A model generated the notes under the pieces. That model saw nothing but the letters and a program-made list of their open reading frames with translations. It ran no database searches and had not been told where the DNA came from. Shown piece by piece: positions 14,951 to 27,073 of a DNA stretch of 64,000 nucleotides. The stretch's first letter is position 1. Each line of letters begins with the position of its first letter. Made by a program: the position numbers and the translations under genes. The DNA is from Amoebidium appalachense (taxonomy: Eukaryota; Ichthyosporea). Location of the stretch: positions 7,440,001 to 7,504,000 of the forward strand of contig CAVNZM010000011.1 in the NCBI GenBank assembly GCA_963693365.1, written 5' to 3'.

Positions 14951-15786
14951 CTACACCATGCTTTTGGTGTGCCCGGGCCCCACCATATCCTTATATAGTG
15001 GCTCTTGCATGTTACACAAGAAAGCCACAGCCTTAGCTACCATCCAATGGGTGCCTACCATCGACATCTGCACCTGATTGCTAAACAGCCGATAATTTTT
15101 CATGCGCCCAAAAGCCCTCTCACTGCTCGTCTCCCCCCGCTCCCTCGCTCGTTTCCGTGTTTGCTCATTATCTGAGGCATCCATTCCTACAGCTTGCATA
15201 TGACTATTGGCCCTTTCCTCCCTCAATAGCTGTACCTTCTCTCTGTACATCGGGTCTAGTTCCATTCGGATGGGACATGCATCCTTGTTAATTTCAGTTT
15301 TCCATTCTTAGCAGTAATATCATCATCGGTGAAATGTGCCTCGCATACAACCAGTTGCTTAAGGATAGCCAGTGGCCAGGGGACTTCCACCTTCGGTTGC
15401 CCCCGTTTCCTCTTTGGTTGTGGTTCTTGTGCCGACTACTCAGCTGGCACAGCCGAGTCATTGGCATTTTCGGATTGTGTGTCAGCTGTGTGTGTCTCAG
15501 TAGTGGTTGTGTCTGTATTTACGTCTGTCCCATCCGAGGCCTTTGGCCTTGTGTCTGTGTGTGTGTCTGGGTCGGGGGGTGCTTGCTTTGTGTGTTCTGC
15601 TATTTGTTTCCGCTCATACTTTGTTTGCTCCTGCCTGTCTATAGCATTTAACCAAGCATGCCTCCTAGCCAATACATTTGGTTTGCATCCATATGGAACA
15701 GTAAAATGCTTTATCTTCCTGGTAGGATCTTTGGGAGAGACTGTTTCTTCGTCATTTTTGCAGTAGTTAGCCGCGCAAGTTGGCAT
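14951..15786 (-). pseudogene. THAP-domain transposase remnant (internally deleted)
   Basis: The N-terminal frame (15786 down to 15436) starts MPTCAANYCK, the C-x4-C of a THAP zinc finger, followed by HFTVPYG and RRHAWLNAI. An in-frame TAG at about 15437 interrupts it. The same frame then continues through a basic PKRKRG segment to VVCEAHFTDDD, the C-x2-H pair, and VPSEW, like the terminal box of THAP. In another frame, 15265-14951 encodes SERAFGRMKNYR and AKAVAFLCNM, resembling the C-terminal end of DDE transposases of the Kolobok/ISL2EU/Harbinger type. The catalytic middle is missing. About 70 acidic and threonine-rich residues are inserted between the two zinc-ligand pairs, far beyond the usual spacing. 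Confidence 0.68.
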
Positions 15787-16048
15787 TGTGAGTGCCTAAC
15801 ATATATAGTTAGAAAACAACCCGCCTTCATGAAAAATGTGCAGCGCAGTTTTGTCCGGACACGTGTGTGGCATGCCGTGTGTACATGGTATAGCTCGGCC
15901 ACACGATCTTAGGTGCCCAATATGCAGATCAAGCCCACTCAATCCAGATAGATATCGATCTGAGCGGCGCCAGAAAGTATTCGAGCCGCGCGATCCCGTA
16001 TCCCTTAATACATGAACCCCACGACCAAGCGTACAAACCTACTTTTGG

Positions 16049-16080
16049 TGGCCCACACTCAAGGCGAGTGGGGGCCCGCA
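16049..16080. repeat. GGGCCC palindrome, copy 2 (imperfect)
   Basis: GGCCCACACTC, AAGGCG spacer, then AGTGGGGGCCCGC. It lies just outside the right end of the TTAA transposon. Confidence 0.6.
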
Positions 16081-16448
16081 TGTGAAAGCGGATGATTGGA
16101 TTGGCTCGCGTCGCACCATCATTCAGTCGAGGATCGATCTGGCGCACCCAAATTTTTCAAAATGGCCGCGGCCGCGGCGGCAGCGCCGCCAGGATCGTAT
16201 CACCAAGTATACGTAGTTCTAGTTTGTTTGTGTGTGTGAGTCACATTTCCGGGAGCATGTTGGTGAGTGTGCTAGTGTGTGTTTTTCACTTGTGTCACGG
16301 TGTGTGTGTGTGTGTCACGGTGTGTGTATTCAAGCTGTGTGGTGTGTGCAAAGGTGTGTGTACATGTGTGTGACTGTGCCGTGTGTACGTGTGTGTGTGT
16401 GTGTGTGTGTACGTGTGTGCACAGTGTGTGTGTGTGTGTGTGTGTGTG

Positions 16449-16481
<33 letters not shown>

Positions 16482-16490
16482 CAGGTGTCT

Positions 16491-16522
<32 letters not shown>

Positions 16523-16761
16523 AGTCATGTGTGTTAGTGTGTAAGTGTATGGTGTGTTTGTGTGTGTGCATGTGCGTACTTGTATTTGTGTGTGTACGGT
16601 GTGTGTGCTGGTGTGTGTGTGTGTGTACGATGTACATGTGTGTGCGTGTGTGTGTCTCACGGCCCCACGCGCGCATCGTGTTTGTGTGCGCGCACGTGTT
16701 GGAGCGCGTTTGTGTGAGGGTGTGACTGTAAACATATTGTGTGTGTGTGTGTGTGCATGCA

Positions 16762-16815
<54 letters not shown>

Positions 16816-17044
16816 TCAGTGTGTGACTGTGTACGGTGTGTTTGTGTGTGTACGCGTGCACTTGTGTTTGTGTGTGTGTACGGAGTGTGTAAACATGTGT
16901 GTGTGTGTGTTCACGCGCACATCGTGTTTTTTGTGTGCGCAAGAGTACATGTTTGTCGGAGCGCGCATGTGTGAGAGTGTGTAAACATTGAGTGTGTGTG
17001 CACGTGTGTGTGTGTGTGTGTGTGTGTGTCTGTGTCATGGCAAT

Positions 17045-17156
<112 letters not shown>

Positions 17157-17455
17157 CGCCCACTTGTGTGTGTGGGCACAAGAATGTGTGTCGGAGGGTG
17201 TGTGTGTGTTATGTGTGTGTGTGTGTGTGTGGGTGGGTGGGTGGGTGGGTGTGACGGTGTGTGGGTGTGGGTGTGGGGTGTGTGTGTGTGTGTGTGTGCA
17301 TGCGCGCGCGCACACATGTATGTGTGTGTGTGTGTGTATGTCTGTGTGTGTGAGTGTGACCAGGTTCGAACAGATGGTGTGTGAGGGGGTGGGGGTAACC
17401 CGAAGGCCTAGGTTGGGGGGGGGGGGGGGGGGGGGGGGGGGGATGTTTATGAAGG

Positions 17456-17486
<31 letters not shown>

Positions 17487-17612
17487 AGGTCATGCAAACG
17501 GGACACAAGTTGCAGGCAATGCCTTTTCAATGATGGTGTGGTGCATGTATTACATGTTAACTCAACTCGGCAGTACTTTTCATGTAAATTTCAAGACTGT
17601 GCGTCTAATTGT

Positions 17613-17735
17613 TAATGACATTGTACTGAAATATCGAAGAGATATGTTACATGATACGTGTAAACAAAGACATTAACAGACATTGTACAGAAATATCGCC
17701 ATGGAGATATGTTACATGATACGCGGAAAGAAAAT
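17613..17735. repeat. About 60-bp tandem duplication
   Basis: GACATTGTACTGAAATATCG followed by GAGATATGTTACATGATACG recurs directly downstream with minor changes (CATTGTACAGAAATATCGCC). Confidence 0.8.
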
Positions 17736-17841
17736 CACAAGAATCCGACACTACTAGTTGTTTGTTTCCTCTGTACACATTGGCCGCGATATACACCCAA
17801 CCCCCACCAAAACGACAAAAAGCAAAAAGAGAAGAAAAATA

Positions 17842-17882
<41 letters not shown>

Positions 17883-18204
17883 AGAAAAAAAAGAAGAAGA
17901 AGAAACGGCTGTGTTCGAACTTGGGCATGTACGACTATACCGTATGATAGTGTCTGTACATCTAGTAGGCTCTGCATGCACGGTCACTATCTTAATTATA
18001 CTGACCCCCCCCCCCCCCCCCTATTCACACACCTCCCCAGGCCCCATGGTTAAAGAAGCAAAAAAATTAATGGCAAAATTCTTGAACAACTCGTAGGACA
18101 AAAAAGGATCATATAAAAAGTTTGATGTGGAAACAACTTCACGTGCATTGTACAGGGTCAAGTACAGATAAACCTAGTTTAGGCGGTACATGTATGTGTG
18201 CACG

Positions 18205-18205
18205 G

Positions 18206-18289
<84 letters not shown>

Positions 18290-18385
18290 CGAGTGTGTGT
18301 GCGAGTGTGTGTGCGAGTGTGTGTGTGTGTGCGCGTGTGTGTGTGTGTGTGTGTGCGTGTGTGTATGTACATGTGTATGAGAGAG

Positions 18386-18480
<95 letters not shown>

Positions 18481-18578
18481 CACCGTATGGTGTGTGTGTG
18501 TGTGTGTGTTCATGCCCGCACCTGTGGTTGTGCGCGCAATCGTGTGTCGGAGGGTGTGCGTATGTGAGTGTGAAAACA

Positions 18579-18661
<83 letters not shown>

Positions 18662-18740
18662 AGTGTGTGTGCGCGTGCGTGTGTGCGTGCGTGTGCACGT
18701 GTGTGCGTGTGCGTGTGCGCGTGCACGTGCGTGCACCGTG
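18205..18740. repeat. (GT)n / GTGCGA array
   Basis: Pure GT tracts at 18209-18277, 18422-18478 and 18580-18660, with four copies of a GTGTGTGCGA unit at about 18275-18320 and an alternating GC/GT end. Confidence 0.95.
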
Positions 18741-19533
18741 CACGCGCACACGCACACGCACACATGCACACGCACGCACAGTGTACGTAGATATAAACCC
18801 GGAACAAATTATCAAATAGAGTAAAAACCCGTGAGCAAACAAAACAGCACTACTGACCCCGTACGTTTGTGGAATACAACAGCCACAGTGCGTGCATGCC
18901 AAGCCTTTTATGCAGGCTGTTTACAAAATCCTAAAAAGGTTGCAAGTAAAAGTGTTGCACGACCAATGGCCTGTGCCTTCACTAAGAACAAGTGTTCTCC
19001 GTGGCCTGGCAGCTCGCCACTGCTGCTGCTACCGTAAAGGCACCTAGGCCTAAGTAGATGCAGTTATATATACCTTACAAATGTGGTTCCTGCACATTCA
19101 GGCTGTTTTCCTCACGTGTTCGTTTGTATATTACAAACAATAATAGCCTATGTGTAGCTTGGATCTGGACGTTGAACACTTTACATGACTTTCTGCAGCT
19201 TTGAGTGGTCAGGTTCTTTACTGGTAGCCGTTTATGGCTATAAACAAAAGTGTGCAAAACGTTATACATAGCGTGCATGGCGTTGCAGTGTATGCAACGC
19301 TCACGTTCTGAATCTAAACACAGACGTGACATGAAAGAGTCTATTTTGATCATTATTAAAGAGCGTCCCTTTTTTGCTAGCAAAGCAGAACAACAAGAAA
19401 AACAGCTGCGCCGCTGAAAACCGAGCCAAAGCTGCATTATCATGTATATTCATCACTGTACATACAAAATTTACCCCCTTCTTTCTCCCACGAGCAGAAA
19501 AACCTCTTGAGCGAACCCCCTTTTTTCAGGGGT

Positions 19534-19614
19534 GTGGGCCCCCGCCGGTGGGGGCCCGCACTAATTACCGGCGAAAATCGATCTGATCGTGGGGGCCCCC
19601 ACCGGTGGGGGCCC
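19534..19614. repeat. Paired GGGCCCCC palindromes, copies 3 and 4
   Basis: TGTGGGCCCCCGCCGGTGGG then GGCCCGCA at 19534-19560, and GGGGGCCCCCACCGGTGGGG then GCCC at 19590-19614. They are two copies of one palindrome 30 bp apart, with the same core as 11441-11462. Confidence 0.8.
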
Positions 19615-19828
19615 AAACACAGTGGGGATATATGCAATTGAGACCAGGTATCGATCCAGCAGCTTGGTGACTCTCAGGCCTAGGCCAAGCCACCACGTAT
19701 GTACCTGGAATTTTGTCTACGGCGTCGGCGACGGGTTTGGAGGTTTTTCCCGGCCTTCATATAGCGTAAACCCATCCATGAGACAGTCCTAAACCAGTGC
19801 CAACCCATCGACGAGGTCTTCGGTGGGG

Positions 19829-20209
19829 TTACGAGGGGGGGGGGGGGGGAGATTGCTGATGTTCAGGGTCCATGCCAATGCGGTACTGGGCGACGGTGGT
19901 GAGCACGGAGGGGTCTATGTTCTGAATCATATGGAGCAGAAGGCAGTTGCGGGCCTCCTTGATCATGAGTTCCGCGGCAGTACCGTAGCCGTAGAAGGGG
20001 AGTTCACCGTCAACCACGACGGTGGTAGGGGGGACGTAATTGTCAGCAAGAACAACGTCCACAAGTCGGACACCTTTCAAATTGGTGCCGGTCATCATTC
20101 CGAGAAAGATGATTTCCCATTGAAAATAGGTGGTTTTACTATCGGGATCAGTCTTCCATTCACCTTTCCACATGGTTATTTTGTTCACACCAGTTTTGTT
20201 TGGATCCAT
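19829..20209 (-). pseudogene. gag-like N-terminal fragment
   Basis: 126 residues from MDPNKTGVNK, with YFQWEIIFLGMM and AAELMIKEARNCLLLHMIQ, ending in a proline run made by a C-tract. Its position directly after a putative LTR and primer region, and its tryptophan-containing N-terminus, suggest a retrotransposon gag. Family (Copia or other) not resolved. Confidence 0.5.
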
Positions 20210-20270
20210 GATTGAAAACGATCGCTAGGTCTAGATGTGTGTGGGGAGCGTGCAAAAGGGCTGCATAACC

Positions 20271-21140
20271 TGTAAAATTGCATAAGTATTTGGGACAGAA
20301 GCAGAGACACAGTGGTGCAGTCTGAAAACACCACAAACACACAACAACAAAACACGGAACAATCGGAGCAGTGTACACAACAGACATCAATGTTTAGACA
20401 CGACTGAACTGAATTTATTTCGATCTCGTATATATACTCGAAATTCCCTTATGTCAAATCAATACATGATTTCCGACCAGTCGGAAATCAGATCTATGTC
20501 TAAAGTAACCAATCACAATGAACTGATTAACTCCAGGATAGATCCGGCGATACAGGAACGCACACCATAGGTCACAGCTACTAGAAAGTATTGAGGTGAA
20601 AAGTAACGAGGAAAGAGGTGATGTTTCTAACCTCAGGCTATCACCAGCTACAAAGACTCGGACACATTCTGACTAGGTCTACTGATTGGTCACAGTACGG
20701 CAACACACAAAACTGAAGTGGTTGACTAAGCTATGAATCGCACATGACAAGCTACTAGTGTAGCCTAAGTGTTTTCCTACCAATCAAAACATAACGAGTA
20801 ATACAAATCTACTCAACGTATATTAGGGAAAAAGAAACATGATCATGTGAAAGAAAACAAGGGAGAAAAGAAAGAGAAAAGAAAGAAGAAGAAGGAGGAA
20901 AGAGAGAAGAAGACAGGACTGGCAGAAAACACGAACACGAAAACACAGTTACAACAGAAGATATTTACGTACACATAAACATGTACACGTTTCTCCCTGA
21001 GTGGGTGGAATCGTGTACACACATATCAACTGTTACACTAACCAGTGATAAAGTACACGATTAGAGCCGATCTATGACGATTACATGTGTACAGCCACAT
21101 TAGAGATCGATGAGACATTTTTCGTAATAGGAGTGTGACA
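20271..21140 (-). repeat. Probable 5' LTR (about 870 bp)
   Basis: Minus-strand ends are TGTCACACTCC and TTTTACA, i.e. TG...CA. It contains a TATA box (TATATATA, 20429-20436), an AATAAA about 12 bp further on, and a perfect 22-nt palindrome upstream of the TATA. Such an order is expected for U3-R-U5. No second copy is present to prove it. Confidence 0.6.
20468..20489. promoter_or_regulatory. Perfect palindrome in the putative U3
   Basis: GATTTCCGAC, CA, GTCGGAAATC. It lies about 32 bp upstream of the LTR TATA box, a likely site for a dimeric transcription factor. Confidence 0.5.
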
Positions 21141-21210
21141 TATATACTAAGCACATGAACTGAAACATAACTCAAACTGAAAAGATCTTACCAATTGTAG
21201 ATACTACGCA

Positions 21211-22158
21211 CTACAACACACCCAGCAGGTAGCCGTAGGCCTCGTGTGGGTCAACACCTTGCTTCAGCCCGTACGTGGTGTGCCAGCGCTCGATCTCCTT
21301 GTTCAGCGCACGGCCGGCCTCGAGTTGGAACTCGGTGGACGAATTCATGTCGTGGGGGCGGAGGTGCACGTTTTCGCAGCGCAGCAGTGCTTCGGCGAAC
21401 GACATGTTTTGGTCCGCCATAACCTCGTTAAGCGCACGCTCGTAGATCTGGTGTTGCAGCGCCGTCAGCGTGGACACCCAGTCGTTGTCCGTCAGCAGGT
21501 GGGAGTCGGGGATAGCCCGGGCGAGCATCTTCACCCACCGCTTGAAGGCTTCAAAGTCAATGCGATCAGCGGTCAGTACCGGCCGATAGCGAGCCACATG
21601 GTCACTCAGCGACCGTTTGACCTCAAAATTGGCCGCATCCTCCAGCGCAATGTGGGGAAACGCGTTACGAATGGCAGGGCGGGGAGCTCGAGCACCACCG
21701 GCGGGTGCAAGCGGGCCCATGTGCGCGGGCAGAGGCTGCTGGCCAGCAGGGGGTGCAAGGCCGAGAGGGGGAGCCAGGCCGGGAGCCGGCGCAAGGTTGG
21801 GGGGCCCCGGGGGCTGGACATTCATAGGCGCCTGCGTGGGGGGGAGCATCATGCGGTGTAAGGCTCTGGCTTGCATACGGTTATCTATAGTGGCAAAACA
21901 TGTGGTGGCGTCTATCCAGTGGGGTTCAGGTATGTGTTCTACAGAAAGGGCACGTCTCCAAGTATTTTGCTGAGTCAGCCTAGTGGTCTGTCTAGTTACA
22001 GTGTTCAGTCTCCATGCAGTATCTACCTGGTCGAAAGCAGGGTCCCATACAGCATCATCATCATGGTTGGGTGAGCCAGGGTAAATGCCATTCATCAGCA
22101 AACCCCACCCCCCGTTAAATTGTATCCTCGTACACATTTTGAACACTTGAATGTCCAA
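21211..22158 (-). CDS. Gag-like hypothetical ORF (315 aa)
   Basis: A single uninterrupted frame. The N-terminal third has WDPAFDQVDTAWRL. A proline/alanine-rich linker follows (about residues 105-165). The helical C-terminal region includes FEAFKRWVKMLARAIPD and LLTDNDWVSTLTALQHQIYE, reminiscent of retrotransposon capsid proteins. It has no zinc knuckle. It lies just upstream (minus sense) of the LTR at 20271-21140 but, being outside that LTR, is not part of the same element. Codon use is GC-rich, unlike the AT-rich flank. It could also be a domesticated gag. Confidence 0.45.
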   Translation of the reverse strand: MDIQVFKMCTRIQFNGGWGLLMNGIYPGSPNHDDDAVWDPAFDQVDTAWRLNTVTRQTTRLTQQNTWRRALSVEHIPEPHWIDATTCFATIDNRMQARALHRMMLPPTQAPMNVQPPGPPNLAPAPGLAPPLGLAPPAGQQPLPAHMGPLAPAGGARAPRPAIRNAFPHIALEDAANFEVKRSLSDHVARYRPVLTADRIDFEAFKRWVKMLARAIPDSHLLTDNDWVSTLTALQHQIYERALNEVMADQNMSFAEALLRCENVHLRPHDMNSSTEFQLEAGRALNKEIERWHTTYGLKQGVDPHEAYGYLLGVL

Positions 22159-23068
22159 AAATGTTCAAAACTTCGTACATTCAGTGAATCGTATATGGAT
22201 ACCTATTCGAATGCCACCTGACAGGCAAATGGTATATGTGTGTACCTAGCCGAATACTACATGAATACATGCCCAAGTACGTACCTTGTGAATGCACACT
22301 AGATACCGTATGAATGCACCATAGATACCGTATTCATACCACATGGACACCGTGTTCTGAGTATACACGTACATACGCGTACATGACCAGACATTCAGTT
22401 GGAATACATATTTGTGTATATAGGGTACATGTGGAGTGCTTTATAAATTCCTGTTCAGTGACACTGGAACGTCCACGAATACACTATGTGAATGTTTCGA
22501 AAATACTCCACAAACACGATCTGAGTACGACATATGTGTTCATGAATAGTAACTGCGAACGTTATTCAAGTTCGGTGCACACATATGTACTCAAATAGCA
22601 TCTCACGAATGCCTAAGGGTACCATAAAATACCTTATTTGAACACAAACGGATGCCATAAAGGCGTTCGTAGAACAGCATGTTTAGTGCAAATGAATACT
22701 TTTTTGGACACTAACAACATATTCAGGCAGTATTTTTCGACCATACTCGTAATACATTTATATACACGAATTTGACATTCGTGTATGTTCACGGGGCATT
22801 GTAAGAACAGTATAGAGATGTTCACATTGTGTGTTTATTGGTATTCATAAATTGTTCGTGGGCGCCCACATTTATTCACACAATACATTCGAGAATACCC
22901 TACTATTACGACATGAGTAACTTTTGAATGTACATGCCCAGCATTCATTGAACACTAATATGTACCGACTCACTCTGTCGACGTCCCCCCCCCCCCTCCC
23001 CCCCCCCCCTCCCTCCCTCCCCCCCTTCCCCCCCATATCCCCCTTCCGTTCCCCCTGCCCACCCCCTA
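22159..23068. other. AT-rich region with recurrent GAATAC/ATTCG motifs
   Basis: About 800 bp in which CGAATAC, TGAATAC, GAATGC and their complements recur every 20-40 bp without a fixed period, ending in a C/T tract at 22985-23050. No ORF of interest. Confidence 0.6.
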
Positions 23069-23083
23069 TTACTTATATACCCA

Positions 23084-23345
23084 TGCATTGTTCAGAATCT
23101 GAAGTCAGAAGATTTTCTTTATTGTGTTGGCTGACACCAAAACACCAAGAAAAATCTAAGTCACCATGGTTTCGTACTTTCTATTTTCTAAAATTAAAAT
23201 AAGGACACACATACACAAAGACAAAGACACACACACACATGTATTGTTCAGAATCTAAAGTAACAACATTTTCCTTATTATTTTGGCTGACACTAAAAGC
23301 ACCAAGTAAAAATCACAATAAAAAATAGTTTCGTACTAATAATTT
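23084..23345. repeat. Duplicated 3' flank of the JmjC gene
   Basis: About 105 bp (CATTGTTCAGAATCTGAAGT through TTTCGTACT) at 23084-23190 recurs at about 23240-23345. Both lie immediately 3' of the TGA at 23369 in the minus-strand sense, so they would fall in its 3' UTR or terminator. Confidence 0.8.
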
Positions 23346-23761
23346 CTACTTGTGCCTATCACTAGAGTTCACACTTCCTCCTGCCCAGGCAGGGCGTCGG
23401 CGTGTGCAGGGTCATCCACTCTCTTGTCGCCGTTCTGGTCGCCGGCCTCCTGCGCCTTCTTCTCCTTCTCCTCAGCCGCGGCCCTTTCGGCATCAGCTAT
23501 AGCTGCCGCCTTAGCTGCTTCTTGTTTGGCCTTGACGTACATCTTCAAATTCCTCTTGTACTGTGGGGAAACATATGGTGAGCAAATGGAACACAATAAA
23601 ACAGCTATTACTATCTAATCTACATACTCAGTTACCTCGCAGTTGGCGCTGCCGGAAAAAGAATAATGTGTTCGGGTTCGAATTGTGCTTCCGTTTGGGT
23701 GTGTAATTGCAGTTTTGGGGGGGGGGGGGGGGGGGGGGGGGGAGGGGGGGGGGGGGGGAGG

Positions 23762-23936
<175 letters not shown>

Positions 23937-24227
23937 AGAGAGACTGTGTGTCTGTGTGTGTGTGTGTGTTTCTGTGTGTGGTGTGACCGTCGTGCATGTG
24001 TTTCTGTTTTTGTGGGTGCGTGTTTGCGTGTGTGTTTGTGTGTGCATTTTTTTTGGGTGTGTGTGTGTGTTCGTGGGTGTGTGTGTGTTCGTGTGTGTGT
24101 GACAGATAAACGGGGTGAGACAGAGAGAGATAGAGAGATAGAGAGATAGAGAAGAAGAGAGAGAGAGAGGGAGAGAGAGAGAAAGATAGAATGAGAGAGA
24201 GGGAGAGGAAGAGAGAGAGCGAGAGAC

Positions 24228-24270
<43 letters not shown>

Positions 24271-25186
24271 CTGTGTGTGTGTGTGCATGATGTGTGTGTT
24301 CATTCGGTGGGAGCCAGGGGAAGAAAGAAAGAGAAAAGGAGAAGGGGGGGGGGGGGGGGGGGGGAAGGCTGTCACCTTCTTCAGGTCGTGAAGGGCAGCG
24401 TTGTAGCCTGTGGCGTTTAACTTGTCGCTGTTGTTGAGCCGGCCGAAGATGCCGGAATCACGGTAGGAGGGGCAGAAGAGCACCTCCTTCACGATGTACA
24501 TGCAGTAGGCATGTGTGGTCGTGAAAGAGGAAACCTGGATGTGGGGAAAGGAGGATGAAAGTTAGTTAGGGTGTACAAGGAATCAACACGTTTTTGCTCT
24601 ATCTCTTGAATGTTCCTAGTGGGAAGGGGGATGGGCGAGGAGGTGGGGGGGGGGGGGGGGGGGGGGGGGGTGTAAATAAGGAACCGAGAGTATTATGGTG
24701 CAGTATGCTTGCCTAGAGAGAGGGTGCAATGTACTGAACTGCTTAGACAACCAAGAGAAAAGCATATACCTGGTCGGAAGCCGGGGCTATCTTCTTCACA
24801 ATTTGTCGGAAGATGCTGTTCATGCCGGGGCGGCCTTGCTCGTCGACCCACCACTTCGGCCCAAGCACAAACTGCTCACCGTTGGCCTCGGCCACATACA
24901 TGCTGGTTAGCCTTTGAAGGCTTGCTTGCGCTCTTCAGTGCCGGCCCCAGGTTCCTGTGTTTAACGTGTGTGGGGGGGGGGGGGGGGGGGGGTAAGCAAT
25001 ATATATCAAGTGATTGGAAGTGTTTGTTAACGTTTCTATCAGGACCCAATGGGAGAGTTAAAGGAGATGGTTTGAAAAGAAGTTAGGAGGGAGAGACTGA
25101 GGGAGGAAGCAAGTTAAAAGAGAGTATTTAAGGGGAAAGTAGGAGGGAGAAACTGAGGTGGGAAGTTTTTTTTTATGTTTTTTTTT

Positions 25187-25217
<31 letters not shown>

Positions 25218-26260
25218 GGGAGTGGTAAAAAAACAAGTAAAAAGGAATAGGACAGGGTTGAATGTTCATCATCGAAGTGCCTTTAGTGCAATTGAATACT
25301 CGTAAATACACAATGACGAACACACCTGAATAAACACTTTGTACATCAACGAATGCAATGCACTGGTTAATGGTACTAACACATGCAATATAATGTTCAA
25401 TGTACACTCGAACAACACCTGTGTAACATACGAACACTCATCAAGGACACCCAAGAATATACGAATAGTACATACATAGTGCTAAACAATGGAATCGTTT
25501 CAAGTTAGATATAAAAACAAATACCAAAGAGATGGTGGTGGATGGGGTAGTTAAATATAAAAACATATACCAAAGAGATGGTGGTGGGTGGGATAGTGTG
25601 GGATAGTGTGGAGGGGAGGGGGGGGGGGGGGGGGGGGGGGATGGGGATGGGGATGCATACACTGATGTCGTACTTCTCCTCCAGTTGCGGGTAAGCCACA
25701 TTGCGTAGCTTCCACGCAAACTGGCCACGCCCGTGGCGTACAGCGTCACGGATCGGTCCCCGGTGGTACTTCTGGGCGATGAAGGCCTTGATCCCCTCGT
25801 CCTCACGGTCGCCCTCCTCGATGAGGCCCTTCTCCTCGGCGAGCAGCCACACAGCCTCGTCGAGGTCAAGGTCCGTGGCACAGTAGGTCATGCCGAAGAC
25901 AATCCTGGTGACGTCTGATGTTGACGTCACCCTCCTGAGGTTGTGGTAGAGCTGGCATGTGTATGTGTGTATGAATCATGTGTTGTGCAGAGGGCCAGGG
26001 GGAAGGGGCAAAAGGGGGGGGGGGGGGGGGGTTAGTTATCCACAGTGATGGCACAAGATTACGTCAAGGTGGAGGATCTCAATACATGTATTTGTGTTTT
26101 GATTCTCTTCGGGGAAAGATGGGGGGGGGGGGGGGGGGGGGGAAAGGCGGGTGAAGGCGTGGGGTGGGGGGGTGGGGGGAAGATAAGCCATGCACGGCAT
26201 GATAAGCAGTCCAACTCAAAGGGCAGGCACTAATTTCAAAAATTATTTGTATGTTTTTTT

Positions 26261-26301
<41 letters not shown>

Positions 26302-27073
26302 TGAGAATGAGGTGAACGACGTGACATGGTACCAAATAGTACACTACGAATAGCACATACATGGTAACAAAGGATGCAGCACGTTAGCCTCTTTTAAGTA
26401 AACATGGGCCCCGGGGGGGGGAAGAGGGAGGGGGAGGGGGTATAAGGAGAGCATGCAGGGGCAAAAAAGGGTGCGGGTGAGGGAGGGTCGGTGGGTGGGT
26501 GAGTGGGGGGGGGGGGGGGGGGGGGGGGAGAGAACATACCGTTGAGACCTTGGAGGACATCTGGGCAACCACGATCTGCGGGATGGCCATCTCACTTTTC
26601 GAAGGTCGCTTGCGGTCAAATTCTTGAGCCGCCTTCTTGGGCTTAGATGCCGGGCTTTGCTGCCCGGCAAGCTCAGGGAAGGCGGCCTTCCACCTGCCCT
26701 CGGCGAGTGTCCACAAGTCCCCGGTGGTAAGGGGTTGGCCTGTTGAATCCGGACAATCTCCTTGGTGATGAAGAGGTGCTTCTGCTGGCCTGGGGGGAAA
26801 AAAAAGATTAGCAAGGGTCACGGTGGTAATGAGAGAGGGACGGGGGGTGTACATACTGTTGGGTCAAAGTTAAGTGGTCACTGCATGCAGCGGCATAGGT
26901 GGGCCCCTAGATTATGCACACACACACACACATACACACACACACAATGTCAGCGCGCATCGTACCACGGCACATAATGGCTTCTTTCACTAAGATGTAA
27001 TCACGAAATAGCACTAAACAGGACACAGTTATATATATTGCCGGGGGGGGGGGGGGGGAGGGGGGAGGATTAC

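Larger units (their letters stand above)
12584..16004. mobile_element. TTAA-type DNA transposon (Kolobok-like), 3.4 kb
   Basis: Inverted ends are GGGATACGGGATCG at 12584-12597 and its complement at 15991-16004, a perfect 14-bp pair. Each end is directly flanked outside by TTAA (12580-12583 and 16005-16008), the expected target duplication. A second 14-bp inverted pair, CTTTCTGGCGCCGC, occurs 38 bp inside the left end (12622-12635) and 27 bp inside the right end (15964-15977). TTAA duplications, a GGG terminus and a THAP domain together fit Kolobok; piggyBac shares the TTAA but not the THAP. Inside are two convergent ORF remnants: an FEN1/EXO1-like nuclease (plus) and a THAP/transposase fragment (minus), separated by a G-rich simple-sequence block. 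Confidence 0.85.
19829..21140 (-). mobile_element. Truncated LTR retrotransposon (5' LTR plus gag start)
   Basis: In minus-strand orientation an LTR-like segment (21140 to 20271) is followed about 60 bp later by an ATG ORF (20209-19829), then breaks off in a poly-C tract. The rest of the element, including pol and the 3' LTR, is absent from the window. Confidence 0.6.

Noticed and set aside
21211-22158. Gag of the same element as the LTR at 20271-21140
   Set aside because: The ORF lies outside the LTR, and the LTR is directly followed by its own ORF, so it acts as a 5' LTR for 20209-19829 instead.
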